In this document: positions 11,611 to 22,972 of the stretch, in pieces
Position numbering within the stretch: the stretch's first letter is position 1
Layout of the letters: each line of letters opens with the position of its first letter
Source: Chara braunii
Taxonomy: Eukaryota; Streptophyta; Charophyceae; Charales; Characeae
Assembly: GCA_003427395.1 (NCBI GenBank)
Contig: BFEA01000317.1
Coordinates: forward strand, 274,888 to 338,887
Length of the DNA: 64,000 nucleotides
Reading direction: 5' to 3'
Translations under genes and position numbers: made by a program
The notes under the pieces: model-generated
Told to the model about the DNA's origin: nothing
The model's database searches: none
What the model saw: the letters and a program-made list of their open reading frames with translations, nothing else

Positions 11611-11967
11611 GGAAGGGATACGAACCGGACCTGCATCCGCTGCTTACCATAATATGCGAGGGTGGATACTTGTGGGGATATGTAACGCATCCGCCGATGG
11701 TGTCGTGAGATCTGGTCGGCCATGCACATGACTTGCTGGAATTCGCCTTGTGCGTGTCGTCACCCCCCTCGTGTTCTGGTCTCGGTATGCTGCATTTTAT
11801 AACGGATCGAGTTGCGTTGTTGGACGACAACGACCACGACGATGATGAGGAGGGAGAGAAGACGAGTAAGTGATCTATGTCGCAACCAATTTCGACGTAC
11901 TTCTGGCAATAGGATGAACAAAATTCAAGAATTTATCGCTAAAACGTAGAAAAATACACTACTACTC

Positions 11968-11978
11968 ATTTGTGTGTT

Positions 11979-12048
<70 letters not shown>

Positions 12049-12528
12049 NNNNNNNNNNNNNNNNNNNNNNNNNNNNNNNNNNNNNNNNNNNNNNNNNNNN
12101 NNNNNNNNNNNNNNNNNNNNNNNNNNNNNNNNNNNNNNNNNNNNNNNNNNNNNNNNNNNNNNNNNNNNNNNNNNNNNNNNNNNNNNNNNNNNNNNNNNNN
12201 NNNNNNNNNNNNNNNNNNNNNNNNNNNNNNNNNNNNNNNNNNNNNNNNNNNNNNNNNNNNNNNNNNNNNNNNNNNNNNNNNNNNNNNNNNNNNNNNNNNN
12301 NNNNNNNNNNNNNNNNNNNNNNNNNNNNNNNNNNNNNNNNNNNNNNNNNNNNNNNNNNNNNNNNNNNNNNNNNNNNNNNNNNNNNNNNNNNNNNNNNNNN
12401 NNNNNNNNNNNNNNNNNNNNNNNNNNNNNNNNNNNNNNNNNNNNNNNNNNNNNNNNNNNNNNNNNNNNNNNNNNNNNNNNNNNNNNNNNNNNNNNNNNNN
12501 NNNNNNNNNNNNNNNNNNNNNNNNNNNN

Positions 12529-12597
<69 letters not shown>

Positions 12598-12612
12598 TGT
12601 GAGTGTGTGTGT
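11968..12612. repeat. (TG)n microsatellite containing an assembly gap
   Basis: (TG)n runs on both sides of 480 N bases (12049-12528). The assembly broke inside the dinucleotide repeat, so its true length is unknown. A related TG/GA stretch follows at 12716-12775. Confidence 0.95.
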
Positions 12613-12774
12613 ATGAGTCCACGATATTGCAGCCGACTATATGGTGAAGAATCAATCGGAGGAGAAAATTTGAAAGAATATATCACCAAACACGAAATTC
12701 TGCGCAACTACACGTATGTGTGTATATGTGTGTGTGTGTGTATGTGTGTGTGAGAGAGAGAGAGAAAGAGAGAG

Positions 12775-13169
12775 ATGGTGGTGTCAAAACTTGCTTGCCC
12801 ACTCACTCATTTTATTTATGTTTTTCACTTTTTGTTTTTCCTTTATTTCGGGGCATGAAAAAAAAAAATATTTTTTTAAACTTTATTTCTAGATTCTCTA
12901 TTATTTAAGATACAGATACAAAAAAATTAATGTCATTTTCATAGCCAAACAAAAATGAAAAATCTCCAAAGACGACGGTACCAAAAACGAGCTCGCCCAC
13001 TCAATAATTTCATTATCGTTTTATTTTTTTCTAATTTTTTATTATTATTATTTATTTTTGGTCTTTGATTTTTATTTCAAACTTGGTAACGAATTTGGAT
13101 GTAACTTTGAGGAAAATGTTGTTTAGTTTATTCTTTTGGCATAACATGTATTGTTTTCAGAGTTTTTGG

Positions 13170-13205
<36 letters not shown>

Positions 13206-13304
13206 TCCGCGTTCGACCGAACAATTGAACGTGTCGAGAGGGGATGTCGAACTTTCGGACGTTCAGGTTCGGGCGTTCGGCCCGTCCCGAATGCCGGCAA
13301 CCCT
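12775..13304 (+). mobile_element. Truncated copy of the hAT MITE
   Basis: Collinear with the 3' two thirds of the element at 16148-16913. Shared landmarks are GGTGGTGTCAAAACTTGC, CACTTTTTGTTTT(T/C)CCTTTATTTC, AAACAAAAATGAAAAATC and GAATTTGGATGTA, a poly-T tract and the terminal CCGGCAACCCTG ending at 13304. The 5' third is replaced by the TG/GA microsatellite that ends at about 12775. A TA-rich (ATT-type) sequence follows the 3' end as in the complete copy. Confidence 0.75.
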
Positions 13305-13369
13305 GATTACTACTATTATTATTATTATAACAATTTATCTCAATTAATAATAGAAACCGGAGCGACGGC

Positions 13370-13560
13370 GGATGGAAAAAACGATTGTGGAAATTGAGAA
13401 ATTAGATTGTGGGAACGAGGGAAATGAGAGACGACAAAGAAAGCGGAAGGAGAGCAATGGTGAAAACCGGAAGAAGAAGAAGAAAGGAAGAAGAAGGAGA
13501 AAGGGAAAGAGAAAAGAAAAAGAAGAAGAGGATGAAAAAGGAGACACAGACGGGAGGAAG
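13370..13560. repeat. Purine-rich GAAA/AAG tract
   Basis: Low-complexity purine-rich DNA. It explains the long Phe/Ser/Leu-rich minus-strand frame at 13402-14256, which is not a gene. Confidence 0.7.
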
Positions 13561-13849
13561 TTGATGTGAGGTCAAACGAAGGACATTGCAATGGAGGGGT
13601 AAGGCGCACACGAGAGGGAGAGTTACGCGCGAGGGGCGTACTTGATAGTCGTCAACGTCGGTCCTGCATGCATTAGACTTAGGGATTAGGACCGCCACGT
13701 CCCTCAGAGTCGGTGATGCCCATGACCAAGAGGTGTATATGTGTGTGTATGTGTGCGCTGGCATATTCGCTATACACAAATCCACAAAAGAAAAGCATGA
13801 CTGTATTAGTCTGAGACTGTTTCGTCGACCTTTCACTCGCTCAACAATA

Positions 13850-14081
13850 ATGTGTGTGTGTGTGTGTATGAAAGAGCGAGAGAGAGAGAGAGAGAAAGAG
13901 AGAAGGGAGAGAAACAGAACAGGCACACACAAACAAACATGACAGAACAGAGACAGACAAAACAAACAGACAGATAGTCGGACATACAGAGAAACAAGAA
14001 CAGACAGACATAACAGACAGACAAAGACAGACAAACGCAGGCAGCCAGTCATGATTGACAGGGATAGACAGATGGACGAAT

Positions 14082-14146
<65 letters not shown>
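13850..14146. repeat. Compound microsatellite: (TG)n, (GA)n, ACAG-rich, (GA)n
   Basis: TG run near 13851-13867, GA run near 13877-13900, a long ACAGAC/ACAAAC stretch to 14060, then a GA run of about 60 bp at 14084-14146. Confidence 0.85.
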
Positions 14147-14248
14147 AGGTGGGGCTCATGAAGAAGCGCGCATGGAGATAAAAGAAGGAAAAAAAGAAAA
14201 AAAAGGAGAAAAAGAAAAAGAAAGAAAAGGGGGGCAGGGATGCGGTCA

Positions 14249-14470
14249 AGAGTCACAACCCACAGTCAGAAGTCATATCCCACAGTTAAGAGTCGCAACC
14301 GACACCCAGAAGTCATATCCCACAGTCAAGAGTCACAACCTATAGTTAGAAGCAATATCCCACAGTCAAAGAGTCACAACCCACAGTCATAAGTCATATC
14401 ACATAGGCAAGAGTCACAACCCACATACAAAAGTCATGTTCCACATATGAAAAGTCGCGACTCACAGACT
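14249..14470 (+). repeat. 20-bp alternating minisatellite, about 11 units
   Basis: Two 20-bp unit types alternate: AAGAGTCACAACCCACAGTC and AGAAGTCATATCCCACAGTC, giving a 40-bp higher-order period. Later units are more diverged. Function unknown. Confidence 0.85.
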
Positions 14471-14479
14471 CAAGCAGCA

Positions 14480-15240
14480 ACACTCCAGTGAAAATTCGGG
14501 CAGAGTACCAGGCCTTGACATTTTGAAGCAAGCAGGCCGTGGGCATGTGGAACCAGGTCCAAGTCAAGCCAAAGGAAGGAGCGGCTGGGACGAGCTGAAA
14601 CTCAGTCCAAGTCAAGATAAGGACAGGCCAGCCACATTTCGGGGAAATTACTAATTTGTGAGAAGTGTGGAAGTATTGTTGAAGCACTTGTGCGCTATCC
14701 CCGAGTAGCGTGCGCGCGAGAGCCCTGCTGGGCAGCACTACACTAAGAAGGACGACGACTATAGCCACATAAGTTAGTAATAGGGGTAGACTTGAGTAGC
14801 AACGGATGTATTCAGAGTCTAGATTCCCAAGTAGAGAGAGAGGGAGAGCGAGGAAAGAAGGGAGCAAAAAGAGACAAATGTAGACAAATACAACCAAAGG
14901 AACAGACAAACGGACGTTGATTAACAAACAAATAGTCGAACACATACAAACAAGTGAACGGATAGACGCAAGCAATCAAACAGACAAACAAACACAAATA
15001 GATAAATGCACACACAGAGAGGGAGGGGTAGATTGAGGGACCTACCTGGCGGTAGCCTACAAGGGTCGACAACTTGATGTACTTTAGTTCTGTTGCTGGC
15101 ATCGAACAGTTGCAGTGTCAATTCATAGGCTGGTACTAGTTGTATGTTAGTAGTCTCGACACAAAACACCGAGTAGGGGAAGGACTCTAAGTACTTATGT
15201 CGGTAATAATGAGAGCCCGCTCTCACTTACAATCGAATTC
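14480..15240. other. Unassigned DNA with ACAA-rich low-complexity patch
   Basis: ACAAA/ACAGAC-rich low complexity spans about 14870-15020. The rest has no recognisable feature; long minus-strand frames here are composition artefacts. Confidence 0.4.
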
Positions 15241-15369
15241 AGTGTCTTTCCATTGGAGGAATATTAGTACATTATTGTTTTTTTAGCAATGACGGACTTC
15301 TGGGCTTTCAATGTGATTTTACAATCTGGAATCTGTCATTTCGTCATTGACCGCTTTTCATTACATTGC

Positions 15370-15395
15370 TATTATTATTATTATTATTATTATTT
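15370..15395. repeat. (ATT)n microsatellite
   Basis: Eight or so uninterrupted ATT units. Confidence 0.85.
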
Positions 15396-15399
15396 CGGT

Positions 15400-16139
15400 A
15401 ACCCGCGGCTCCAGCAAGCCTCGCGCCCACCCTAAGTGAAGGGAGACCTGAATATCCGCGAAAGACCCTTACCTCAACATTTTCCGATGCGAGTCTCGGT
15501 CGGTGTTGCATGTCAGTTGGTTAAAGTGCAACCGAGGCCTCGTTTGCGAAGCAGTTGTGCAGGTAGTGGTACCCTGGGCACACGAAGTATGAAGCCGACA
15601 CATTACTAAGTGGCCATAGGCCACTGAGAAAGCAGCATTGTCACCACATCCGCGCTCCGGCACTGAGTGGTGTGGGTCGCGGCCGGACAGCGAGGCGTTG
15701 ACGGTTATGACAAAACATGCAAAATAGCAAGCATATACCCATACAACTGTGCAAGTAACTGCACAGAACAGCAAGCATGCGCCCGCTCAGTCGTGCACGT
15801 GGGGAGGACAACAAGCACACACACATGGTCCTATAAAACAAACATGCAAAATGGCGAGCGGGTTCTTGTGCACAAGGCTGTGTGGTGAACGCAAAAAAAA
15901 CACATGTGGATAAACGGGGGAGGGGAACCAAAAATGAATAAAGGGAAGGAAAAGTGAAATAAGGAAGGTGAAGAGAGGAAGAAAAAAAGAAAGAAGCAAA
16001 ATGAAGGAGAACGATGAGAGAAGAAAGTGAAAGGAGGGTTTTGTAAAATGGTACATGAAGAAGGGGCATCCTCGGTTATTTGGTCCTTTGCTCCTTGCAA
16101 GGTTTATTGAAGCGTCGACATAGCATTATCACTATTACT
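15400..16139. other. Unassigned DNA before the hAT MITE
   Basis: No recognisable gene. 15890-16040 is A/G-rich low complexity. Confidence 0.3.
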
Positions 16140-16147
16140 ATTACCAT

Positions 16148-16913
16148 CAGAGTTGCCAGGCCGAACGTACGGAAACCCCTAAGCTGACCCCCGGACGTTC
16201 GGGCGTTCGGGTCCCCGTACGGGGCCCGAACTCGAAGGGGTTTGGACCCCGCAAAAAAATATTTTGGTACCTAAAAATTACTATTTTTTTCTGATTTGTT
16301 TTTTTGTGAGTTATCTGTTATGTACGCTACCTGTCTATCAATTTTGAAGTCAGTCTGGGGAGCCAAACAATAATGAAAAATCGGCAAAGATGGTGGTGTC
16401 AAAACTTGCTTTCCCACTTACTAATTTGTTTTTTTTCTCTTTTCACTTTTTGTTTTCCCTTTATTTCAGGGCCTGAAAAAAATTATTATTTTTTTAAACT
16501 TTATTTGTAAGTTCTCTATTATGTAATATACAAATGTATAAAATTTCATGGCATTTGACAAAGCCAAACAAAAATGAAAAATCGCCAAAGATGGCGGTGT
16601 CAAAAACTTGCTCGCCCACGCAATAATTTCATTTTCGTTTTATTTTTTCTTATTTTTATTAATATTATTTATTTTTCGTATTTGATTTTTATTTCAAATT
16701 TGGTAAGGAATTTGGATGTACTGTTGAGGCAAATGTTGTTTAGTTTATTCTTCTGCATGACATATTTGTTTTCAGAATTTTTGGAAACTTTTTTTTTTTT
16801 TTTTTTTCCGGGTTCCGCGTTCGGCTGAACGTCCGAACGCGTCGAGAGAGGGCCCCAAACGTTCAGGCATTCGGGTTCGGGTGTTCAGCCCGGCCCGAAC
16901 GCCGGCAACCCTG
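16148..16913 (+). mobile_element. Complete 766-bp hAT-type MITE with 8-bp target duplication
   Basis: The 5' end reads CAGAGTTGCCAGGC and the 3' end is the inverse of CAGGGTTGCCGGC, matching the CAGGGTTGCC-type termini common in hAT transposons. Both ends are flanked by the same 8 bp, ATTACCAT (16140-16147 and 16914-16921), the expected hAT target-site duplication length. The inner termini are GC-rich and rich in CGAACG/CGTTCGGG. The interior is AT-rich with a poly-T tract and no transposase frame, so it is non-autonomous. It inserted beside an ATT microsatellite. Confidence 0.88.
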
Positions 16914-16916
16914 ATT

Positions 16917-16918
16917 AC

Positions 16919-16961
<43 letters not shown>

Positions 16962-16962
16962 G
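16917..16962. repeat. (ATT)n microsatellite at the MITE insertion site
   Basis: ATT run immediately 3' of the MITE. The target duplication ATTACCAT comes from this kind of sequence. Confidence 0.85.
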
Positions 16963-17112
16963 TTTATTTTTGATTGCTATCATTGAACATCATATGTTAA
17001 AAAAGGGTCATGAATAAAGAGAATGTGGGACATTGGAAAAGAGAGAGACGTTATCACCCTATGATGGCACCTATTCCATCCATACTCCTTCATTCTTGTT
17101 CTTGTTGGTCCT

Positions 17113-17350
17113 TCCAAATACTTATCTAGTCGACTATATCGGTTTGATAGTATGTTTTCATTGAGATAATCTTGGTCTTGCGAACTTTAAAGTCCAAATA
17201 GTCAAATGCAATTACTAGACATGGTCCAAATACTTATCCAATTGACTATATCGGTTTGATAGTATGTTTTCATTGAGATAATCTTGGTCTTGCGAACTTT
17301 AAAGTCCAAACAGTCCAAACTTTAAAGTCCAAACTTTAAAGTCCAAGCAG
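17113..17350 (+). repeat. 112-bp direct tandem duplication plus short CTTTAAAGTCCAAA repeats
   Basis: TCCAAATACTTATC starts at 17113 and again at 17225, with about 85-90 bp almost identical between the copies. After the second copy the short unit AACTTTAAAGTCCAA is reiterated three to four times up to about 17350. Confidence 0.85.
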
Positions 17351-17359
17351 TCAAACAGT

Positions 17360-17640
17360 CAAAGCGATTGTGGGAGCTCTGCCAAAATTCAGGAGGAACT
17401 CTAGAGTCAGGGGATCATGAGGTACGCATGACTTACCCATTTCCCGTACACACATAATAACACATATGAGCTACAACCTTTTATCGGACTGCATGCATGA
17501 TTGTATGACATACCGTTTACGTTTTCTTCATAACTAAGATTATCAAAAGAGGAGTTGATAAGTGATTGAAGTCAGAATCCTATCTGATGGAAGAAAGGAA
17601 TCTAGACTGTTTGGGTTTGAAGAATAAAGCGGTGCGATTG
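17360..17640 (+). repeat. Anchor 1 fragment of copy II and linker
   Basis: 17365-17410 carries GGAGCTCTGCC and AGGAGGAACTCTAGAG from anchor 1. Arrays B and C are absent, so copy II is internally deleted. The remaining ~230 bp to array D is unassigned. Confidence 0.5.
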
Positions 17641-19205
17641 AGGCTGATGTGTGAGCCGTCGCGCTACTTGTATATGCACTAACTCAACTAAGGTCAAACG
17701 GTGGGGTACTCCTGATCGATTCTTATCGTGAAGGGAGATTTGTCTAACATTTAGAAACGGTAGTGGGATGCTCTTGTGTTTGTCGCCCTGTTAACCTTTC
17801 GGACCAGTCTTAAAAGGCGGTGGAATACTCCTGTTTAGGTGTGACGCTCACCATTTGAGACTCAGACGATTAACACGATCGAAGGGTGGCAAGGTACTCT
17901 TGGATGTGCTACCTTACCGCCTTTATTAACCAAGGATTTGCTTGGTGTTAGAAGGTAGGAAATAGTTATGTGTAATCTATTCCGCCGCCCGTGTGAACTA
18001 ACAGACTAACAACGACATCTACTAAGCAAAAGCGTGCGACAAGAGAGGTGAGGACTCTTATGTGAGTCGCCACGTCACTTGTCTTGAAGTTACACGTAAT
18101 ATGATAGGTGGACTGTAAAAATAACTTCGACAAAGTTATTTTACCGGTCTCCTATGAATTAAACGAGTAATGAGAATTTTTTTTGCGAGTCTTCCTAGTA
18201 TTTGTTCGATATCTGACTAACTAACTCAGAGAAAAGGTGAGGTGCGAGAGATTGAGCGATAGTAGGATACTCATATATGAATAATCCTGCTATTTGCCAA
18301 CCTATGACTAATGATTTGGTTAATTACTAATAATCTGTTTATCTAATACTAAGGCGAGGGATGCGTCATTCTAGTATTGACCGTTCTTATTATTACCAGC
18401 TCAAGAAAGTTCAGTCTTTGCACTTATTCAAGTTGTAGTACGGGGCTCCTGTGAGGGTCATCCTATTACACACTTGAATCTAAGACTGATAAATGACCTA
18501 TGAGTGATGGAGAGGTACTTTAACAACTTACTTACCGTTAGCTAGTCGGATCGAAGACTCCTGTAGGGTTTGTCCCATTGCTTGTTTGAAGAATGAACTA
18601 CTCACTACCCAAGGAAGTAATATGAGGTTCATGTGAGGGTCATCCTATTACTTGCTTGATTCTGTACTAACTAATAAAGTAAAAAACTCATGTAGGAATA
18701 TTTTAACGTATGTCTTTCGTTTCACTAACCCGATCTCAGATTGATCTCATATCGGTTGGCTTCAAAGGGGCGGTAGAATAACCCTTTGTGGATTATTTTA
18801 TTGCACTCTTGAAGCAGATCATGCATTAGTCGAGTGGTAGTAGGGCGCTCCTGTGTGGGTCGCCTATTATTAACTTGGAACCTGTACTAACCTCTGGGGG
18901 GGATAAGATCTAAGTTTTTTCGAATGATGATTAAAACAAGTAGTCAGACGCCCCGGTAGGAGCCTCTCGACTATTTGTTATAAGAGGGATAGTCTCGTGT
19001 GAGCTATCCAGCTACGTATGTAAAACAGATCTTGTGTATCGTTTCTTACTAATCATTTGCGTTTGTATCGAATTGAATTGGAAAGGTGGTCGAGTACTCT
19101 TGTGCGAATTACTCAACTGCTTGCTTGACTAACAGATTGCTTGGAATTGACCAAGCAACAGAAGATTCATGAGTGAATCGATCTACTACTTGCGCATATC
19201 AGGAC
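17640..19205 (+). repeat. Array D, copy II: at least 15 tandem hairpins
   Basis: The 5' third (17690-18110) has hairpins not seen in copy I, for example 17885-17896 with 17910-17921 (12 positions, one T.G, one mismatch). From 18130 on it is collinear with 5085-6135. Stems include 18259-18268 with 18284-18293 (ten pairs, one T.G), 18770-18780 with 18794-18804 (eleven pairs), and AAGTAATA with TATTACTT near 18620 and 18648. The apex consensus ACTCTTGTGTGAGT is the same as in copy I. Confidence 0.8.
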
Positions 19206-20120
19206 AAAAGTACGAAGAAAGGGAAAGACAGTGCTCCAGCTGGAGCGAGGCCTCACGTATCTAGAAAAAAACAAAGAAAAAAGTTAGGCCGCGCGAAAAA
19301 AAAAGTACTAGGAGAATAATAATCACCTCGTAATCCGTATTCGTTCATGGCTTTCAAAAAGAAAGTTACGACGACAAATGAGTCAAATCTCAACTAGAGT
19401 GTGGTTATTCCCAAGATTGAAGATTGAAGGATTAAAAGTAGAGGAAATATGACTTTTCTTGAGATGACTTATGACTTAGGCATGATAGATGTCAATCCCA
19501 AGTGCAAAGTCGTGATCTGCGGGTTTGACCGCTATATATCAATAAGTAGGAAAAACAAGTGGTGGTGTTGAATCTTTGTTGACTTGTGTGTGTGCAGGTC
19601 TCTGTCTTGATCTATTGCAATTGAAGGAGGAGGTCAACGACCCAATTTTATGTTCTCTCTCGATAACAGGTCGGTTGTTAGCGATTTCATTATTCCGCAT
19701 GGACTTGATACCCATGTCTAAACACAAACCCTGTGGTTAGTAAAACTGTTACCTATGGCGATTTGTTTGAATGATCCTAGTCACTCTCAAGGGTTCTTTG
19801 AAAAAATATGTGAGGTTTGAGCTTGATACATCTTAGGAGAGATAGAGTTGTCGAACATGGTTTACATGGTTTGTGGAGTGAGGAATAAGGTCACTGATGT
19901 GGATTGATGGTTGACGTCGTTAGTGCATTGCATGTGAATTATTTTTGCATATTCTGTGCATGTCTGTTTTGTGCGTGGTTTTAAATTGAACTGGGTTTGG
20001 TCTCTTGAAGAGTCTCTGACGCACCTCACTTGTGAAAGTGGGAAGGGTTCTCGGTAGTAATACCCCCATACCCATTATTATCTTATAAAGCCTTTATATT
20101 CGTCTGATATTCAGTTAGTT
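19205..20120 (+). repeat. Linker and anchor 3, copy II
   Basis: Collinear with 6140-7110. It keeps GATAACAGGTCGGTTGTTAG, GTTGTCGAACATGG, GGTCTCTTGAAGAGTC and CACTTGTGAAAGTGGG. Short insertions and deletions (for example a repeated ACATGGTTT at 19856-19870) separate the copies. Confidence 0.65.
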
Positions 20121-20329
20121 GTAATGTGTTAAGGGGGTAGAATACCATTGGTAGAAAGATGGTTCGATACTTTGTTTGCCTTTATCAGAAGAACAATATA
20201 CAGTAGGATGTTCACTCAAGATACGAGCATATTTTATCTCAGCGAATAGCACTTCTTAGAAGTGGAAATAGACAATCTTCTAACGTTCGACCTGAAAATC
20301 TAGAACTTCAGGGTAGGGGAATCAAGTTC

Positions 20330-20690
20330 CTGAGCTTGACTTTTCTAACGGGTCAGTCCTAGGCGTTTTACCGCACATACCTCATTTTATGTTCTGACGA
20401 TCGAGCAAATGCCCTCGATCGATCTACCTCTACGAATGCAAGTAAAAACTTTTGCGTGTGGGTTGGTAGCTTAGAAGGGATACGCCTACCTAAGGATGGT
20501 GACAACCCCTTGGGCAGAGGTAAGTTGTATCTCGCGGAACTCCGACCTGTTGTGGGGTGCCCTAAGAAGTATAGTCGGCGCGCACGGTCGGAGTTGTGTC
20601 TGATTGTTTTCTTATGAGAGAAATCCTGAGTGACACGACCATGAGGTTTTCACGCTCGGAGCAGCATATTGGAGCGACGCGCGCGACAAC
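20330..20690 (+). other. Domain E, copy II
   Basis: The main hairpin pairs CTACCTAAGG (20486-20495) with CCTTGGGCAG (20508-20517), nine of ten positions including one T.G. A second, larger stem pairs AACTCCGACC with GGTCGGAGTT (20537-20612 region), enclosing the GCGCGCA loop element. Landmarks as in copy I. Confidence 0.65.
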
Positions 20691-20699
20691 GTGCTTCAT

Positions 20700-21390
20700 T
20701 CATATCGAAGGTCGTTGAAGCGATATCAGTTGCCAACATCACCATCTCCTAACCGTACCCAATCGTTTTCGCCAGCAACGATGAAAAAACAAACTGTGGT
20801 GGGGCAAGTGAACACTATAGGAGAGAGAATATGAGGGGTCATTTTGAAGTTGTCCTCTATCGCCAAATTATCAAAAGTATAACATTTTCTCCTCCAAAAG
20901 AATTTCATAATCTTCGAAGTGTCAGCTTGGACCCTAGGAGGATTTTTTAAACACATAAACCTCTTCCTGATCACCTTTGCTTTCTTTCCAATAACCGCTT
21001 TGCCATCTTGAGAGATTCATTCTCGATCCTGATTCACCTGCCCTTTTATTTTCATAGCCCCACTCAGCAAGATGTAGAACCTCATATTCGAAGTCAAAAC
21101 CCGAATGGAGGAGGTCATAATATAGGTCAGATACATTCGAGTCTAGGATGAGTTTACCTATTGATTGTGGGAGGTCTGTGGGAGGTCTTCTGAAACTCAT
21201 GAGGATATCGAAAGGTCGATAACACCACGAAAAAAAGGGTTTTCTAACCCATTTTGATGCACTTTTGCACTTACCACATTCTACGGATGTACACGTATTA
21301 GTGTTAAATTATATATCTTTGTATATTTCTTATAAACCAAGTTATCATTTAAGAAATAAATATGGGCTTACGAAGAGATGTCTGCATGAA
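20700..21390. other. Unassigned DNA with short unrecognised minus-strand frames
   Basis: Two overlapping minus-strand frames, 20934-21200 (88 codons) and 20726-20974 (82 codons), have balanced amino-acid composition. I recognise no domain and see no convincing splice sites, so no gene is called. Confidence 0.25.
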
Positions 21391-21399
21391 AGGAAAAAA

Positions 21400-21990
21400 C
21401 GATGAATTAAGCAAAATGAGTTTAACTGATTTTGGTGATTGTTTTATGAAGCAGTGAGGCTAGACTCTTGAACTGTTGGTCCTACTATATGTTTGTTTAT
21501 GATTGATTGTTCGTTAAATACTTGGAACTGAAACCTACGCCGGTAAGTCGTGATGTGTGTTTATTCATGATTCACAATTTCCTCAAGTGGTGGTGTCGAA
21601 CACCAAAGAGGAAGATCAAACTGTATGTTTATTTTTGAGTGATTATTTTATTGAGCAATGAAACTGAATCACAAAACGGGCAGCAATGTTGTGTGTTTCT
21701 CCTCCGATGACTGGTTCTAATAGGATGAACAAAACCCAAAGAAGGTGACTCGATTGCATATTTATTTCTACGTTCACTAGTTTTTGAAACAGTTGAATTG
21801 AAGCCCAGAGATGATGGTTCAACTATACGTTTTCGGTACGAATATCCTAACAAGGGTATCCGCCCTGGTTTTTGCAAATGACAGAAAAATAAGTTTGGTT
21901 TGAAATTTAAGAACACCACTCGAAGCGCGGTTGTGTCCATGATTTACGTTGACAAAATGGTTGATTAGAGTAGAAAGGGTGTGGGCGCGC
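21400..21990 (+). repeat. Array F, copy II
   Basis: Degenerate tandem units of about 80-100 bp with TGTGTTTATTTTTGAGTGATT, then a GAAGCAGTTGAACTGAA-like string, then an AGAGGATGGTTCAACT-like string. Related units follow domain E of copy III at 29505-29890, which supports array F as the last part of the element. Confidence 0.5.
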
Positions 21991-22315
21991 AGGTTTGAGG
22001 CGCTCATGATTTTTTAATTGTTGACAGTTAAAGAGTTGGCGTGATCGCCGATCAAATTTTGTTTATTTTCCAATTAAACTAGGATTAAAAAGATTATGCC
22101 TTTTGGTTGGTGCACTTGATGTGACTTGTGCGTATGTGCGGAGGACGACGTCGACAGTGGCATGGTTCGGTGTAGTCGCGCGGTGGACACGGAAGGTTGT
22201 TGGCCATGAGTTCTGCTGATAGGCCAATCTGAGGGATTTTTGGAAAAACTTTTCGGTAGATCTGCACATCTCGCAGTATCCGCTTATTTAGGTATCCGTC
22301 AACGTTAGAACCAGC

Positions 22316-22395
22316 TTCGAGCCTAGCACTATTGGTTACGGTGTCGGACTTTCATCAGGGAAATCCAGGGATCGAGATCGAGCGGCGGCTACGCG
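22316..22395 (+). repeat. tRNA-like SINE head (box A and box B)
   Basis: TAGCACTATTGG at 22324-22335 resembles Pol III box A, and GGGATCGAGATC at 22368-22379 resembles box B, at tRNA-like spacing. CTTTCAT at 22349-22355 sits where a Glu (TTC) anticodon loop would be. Acceptor and T stems do not pair well, so this is a SINE head or pseudo-tRNA rather than a functional tRNA gene. A GC-rich body follows to about 22530; no clear poly(A) tail. Confidence 0.4.
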
Positions 22396-22539
22396 GGGAT
22401 ATCAGAGTAGCACAAAAGGACCGAAATGGGTTGAGGGCCCGACGGGGCTATCCTCCTTGGTTTTGCCGTCAGGCGGCGTCAAAACGGTGCTGGCATTTTC
22501 TGTTCCCTCGGTCGTCATATCCTAATGATTAAAAGTTTC

Positions 22540-22960
22540 TAAATAATTTAATTTTACCATCTTATCCTTATTATTTTTATGTTTCGACGTTCCTTTGACC
22601 TGGACGCAACACCGGTTTTAATGGCCATCACGGCGGTCGAGGACCTTATGTGCACGCCTCGTTCGACGGGTCCGCGTGTTCGGGATGCTGGCAATAGTCC
22701 TCTACCACACCATTGCTGAGAACAGGGCGCGATCAGGGTTTGAGTTTGTAATTATACCTGAGGCAAAAGCGTCGGTAATGCTGAATGTATACGACCTACG
22801 TTTCGGGTCCGGCGAGGTCGCGTGGGGTGTGTGTTGTATTTGCGAGATTGCCTGGAGTGCGATCACAAACAGTTTTTGTGACTGCGTTGAAGTCACCCCG
22901 TTATAGTAGTACGGGGAACCCCAAAGCAGCCACATCCGTGCTCAGGTCCAATGAGGGAAC
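22540..22960. other. Unassigned DNA
   Basis: No recognisable gene; short frames on both strands overlap each other. Confidence 0.3.
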
Positions 22961-22972
22961 ATGTGGGAGACG

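Noticed and set aside
11925-12753. Very long frames through the TG repeat and gap
   Set aside because: They consist of dinucleotide-repeat translation and N bases.
13402-14256. 284-codon minus-strand frame
   Set aside because: Composition artefact of GA/ACAG microsatellites (Leu/Ser/Phe runs).
2703-19205. Explaining paired stems purely by DNA quasipalindrome correction
   Set aside because: Kept as an alternative but not preferred: it predicts Watson-Crick arms, whereas many stem differences are G.T on the + strand, and it does not explain loops shared across an array.
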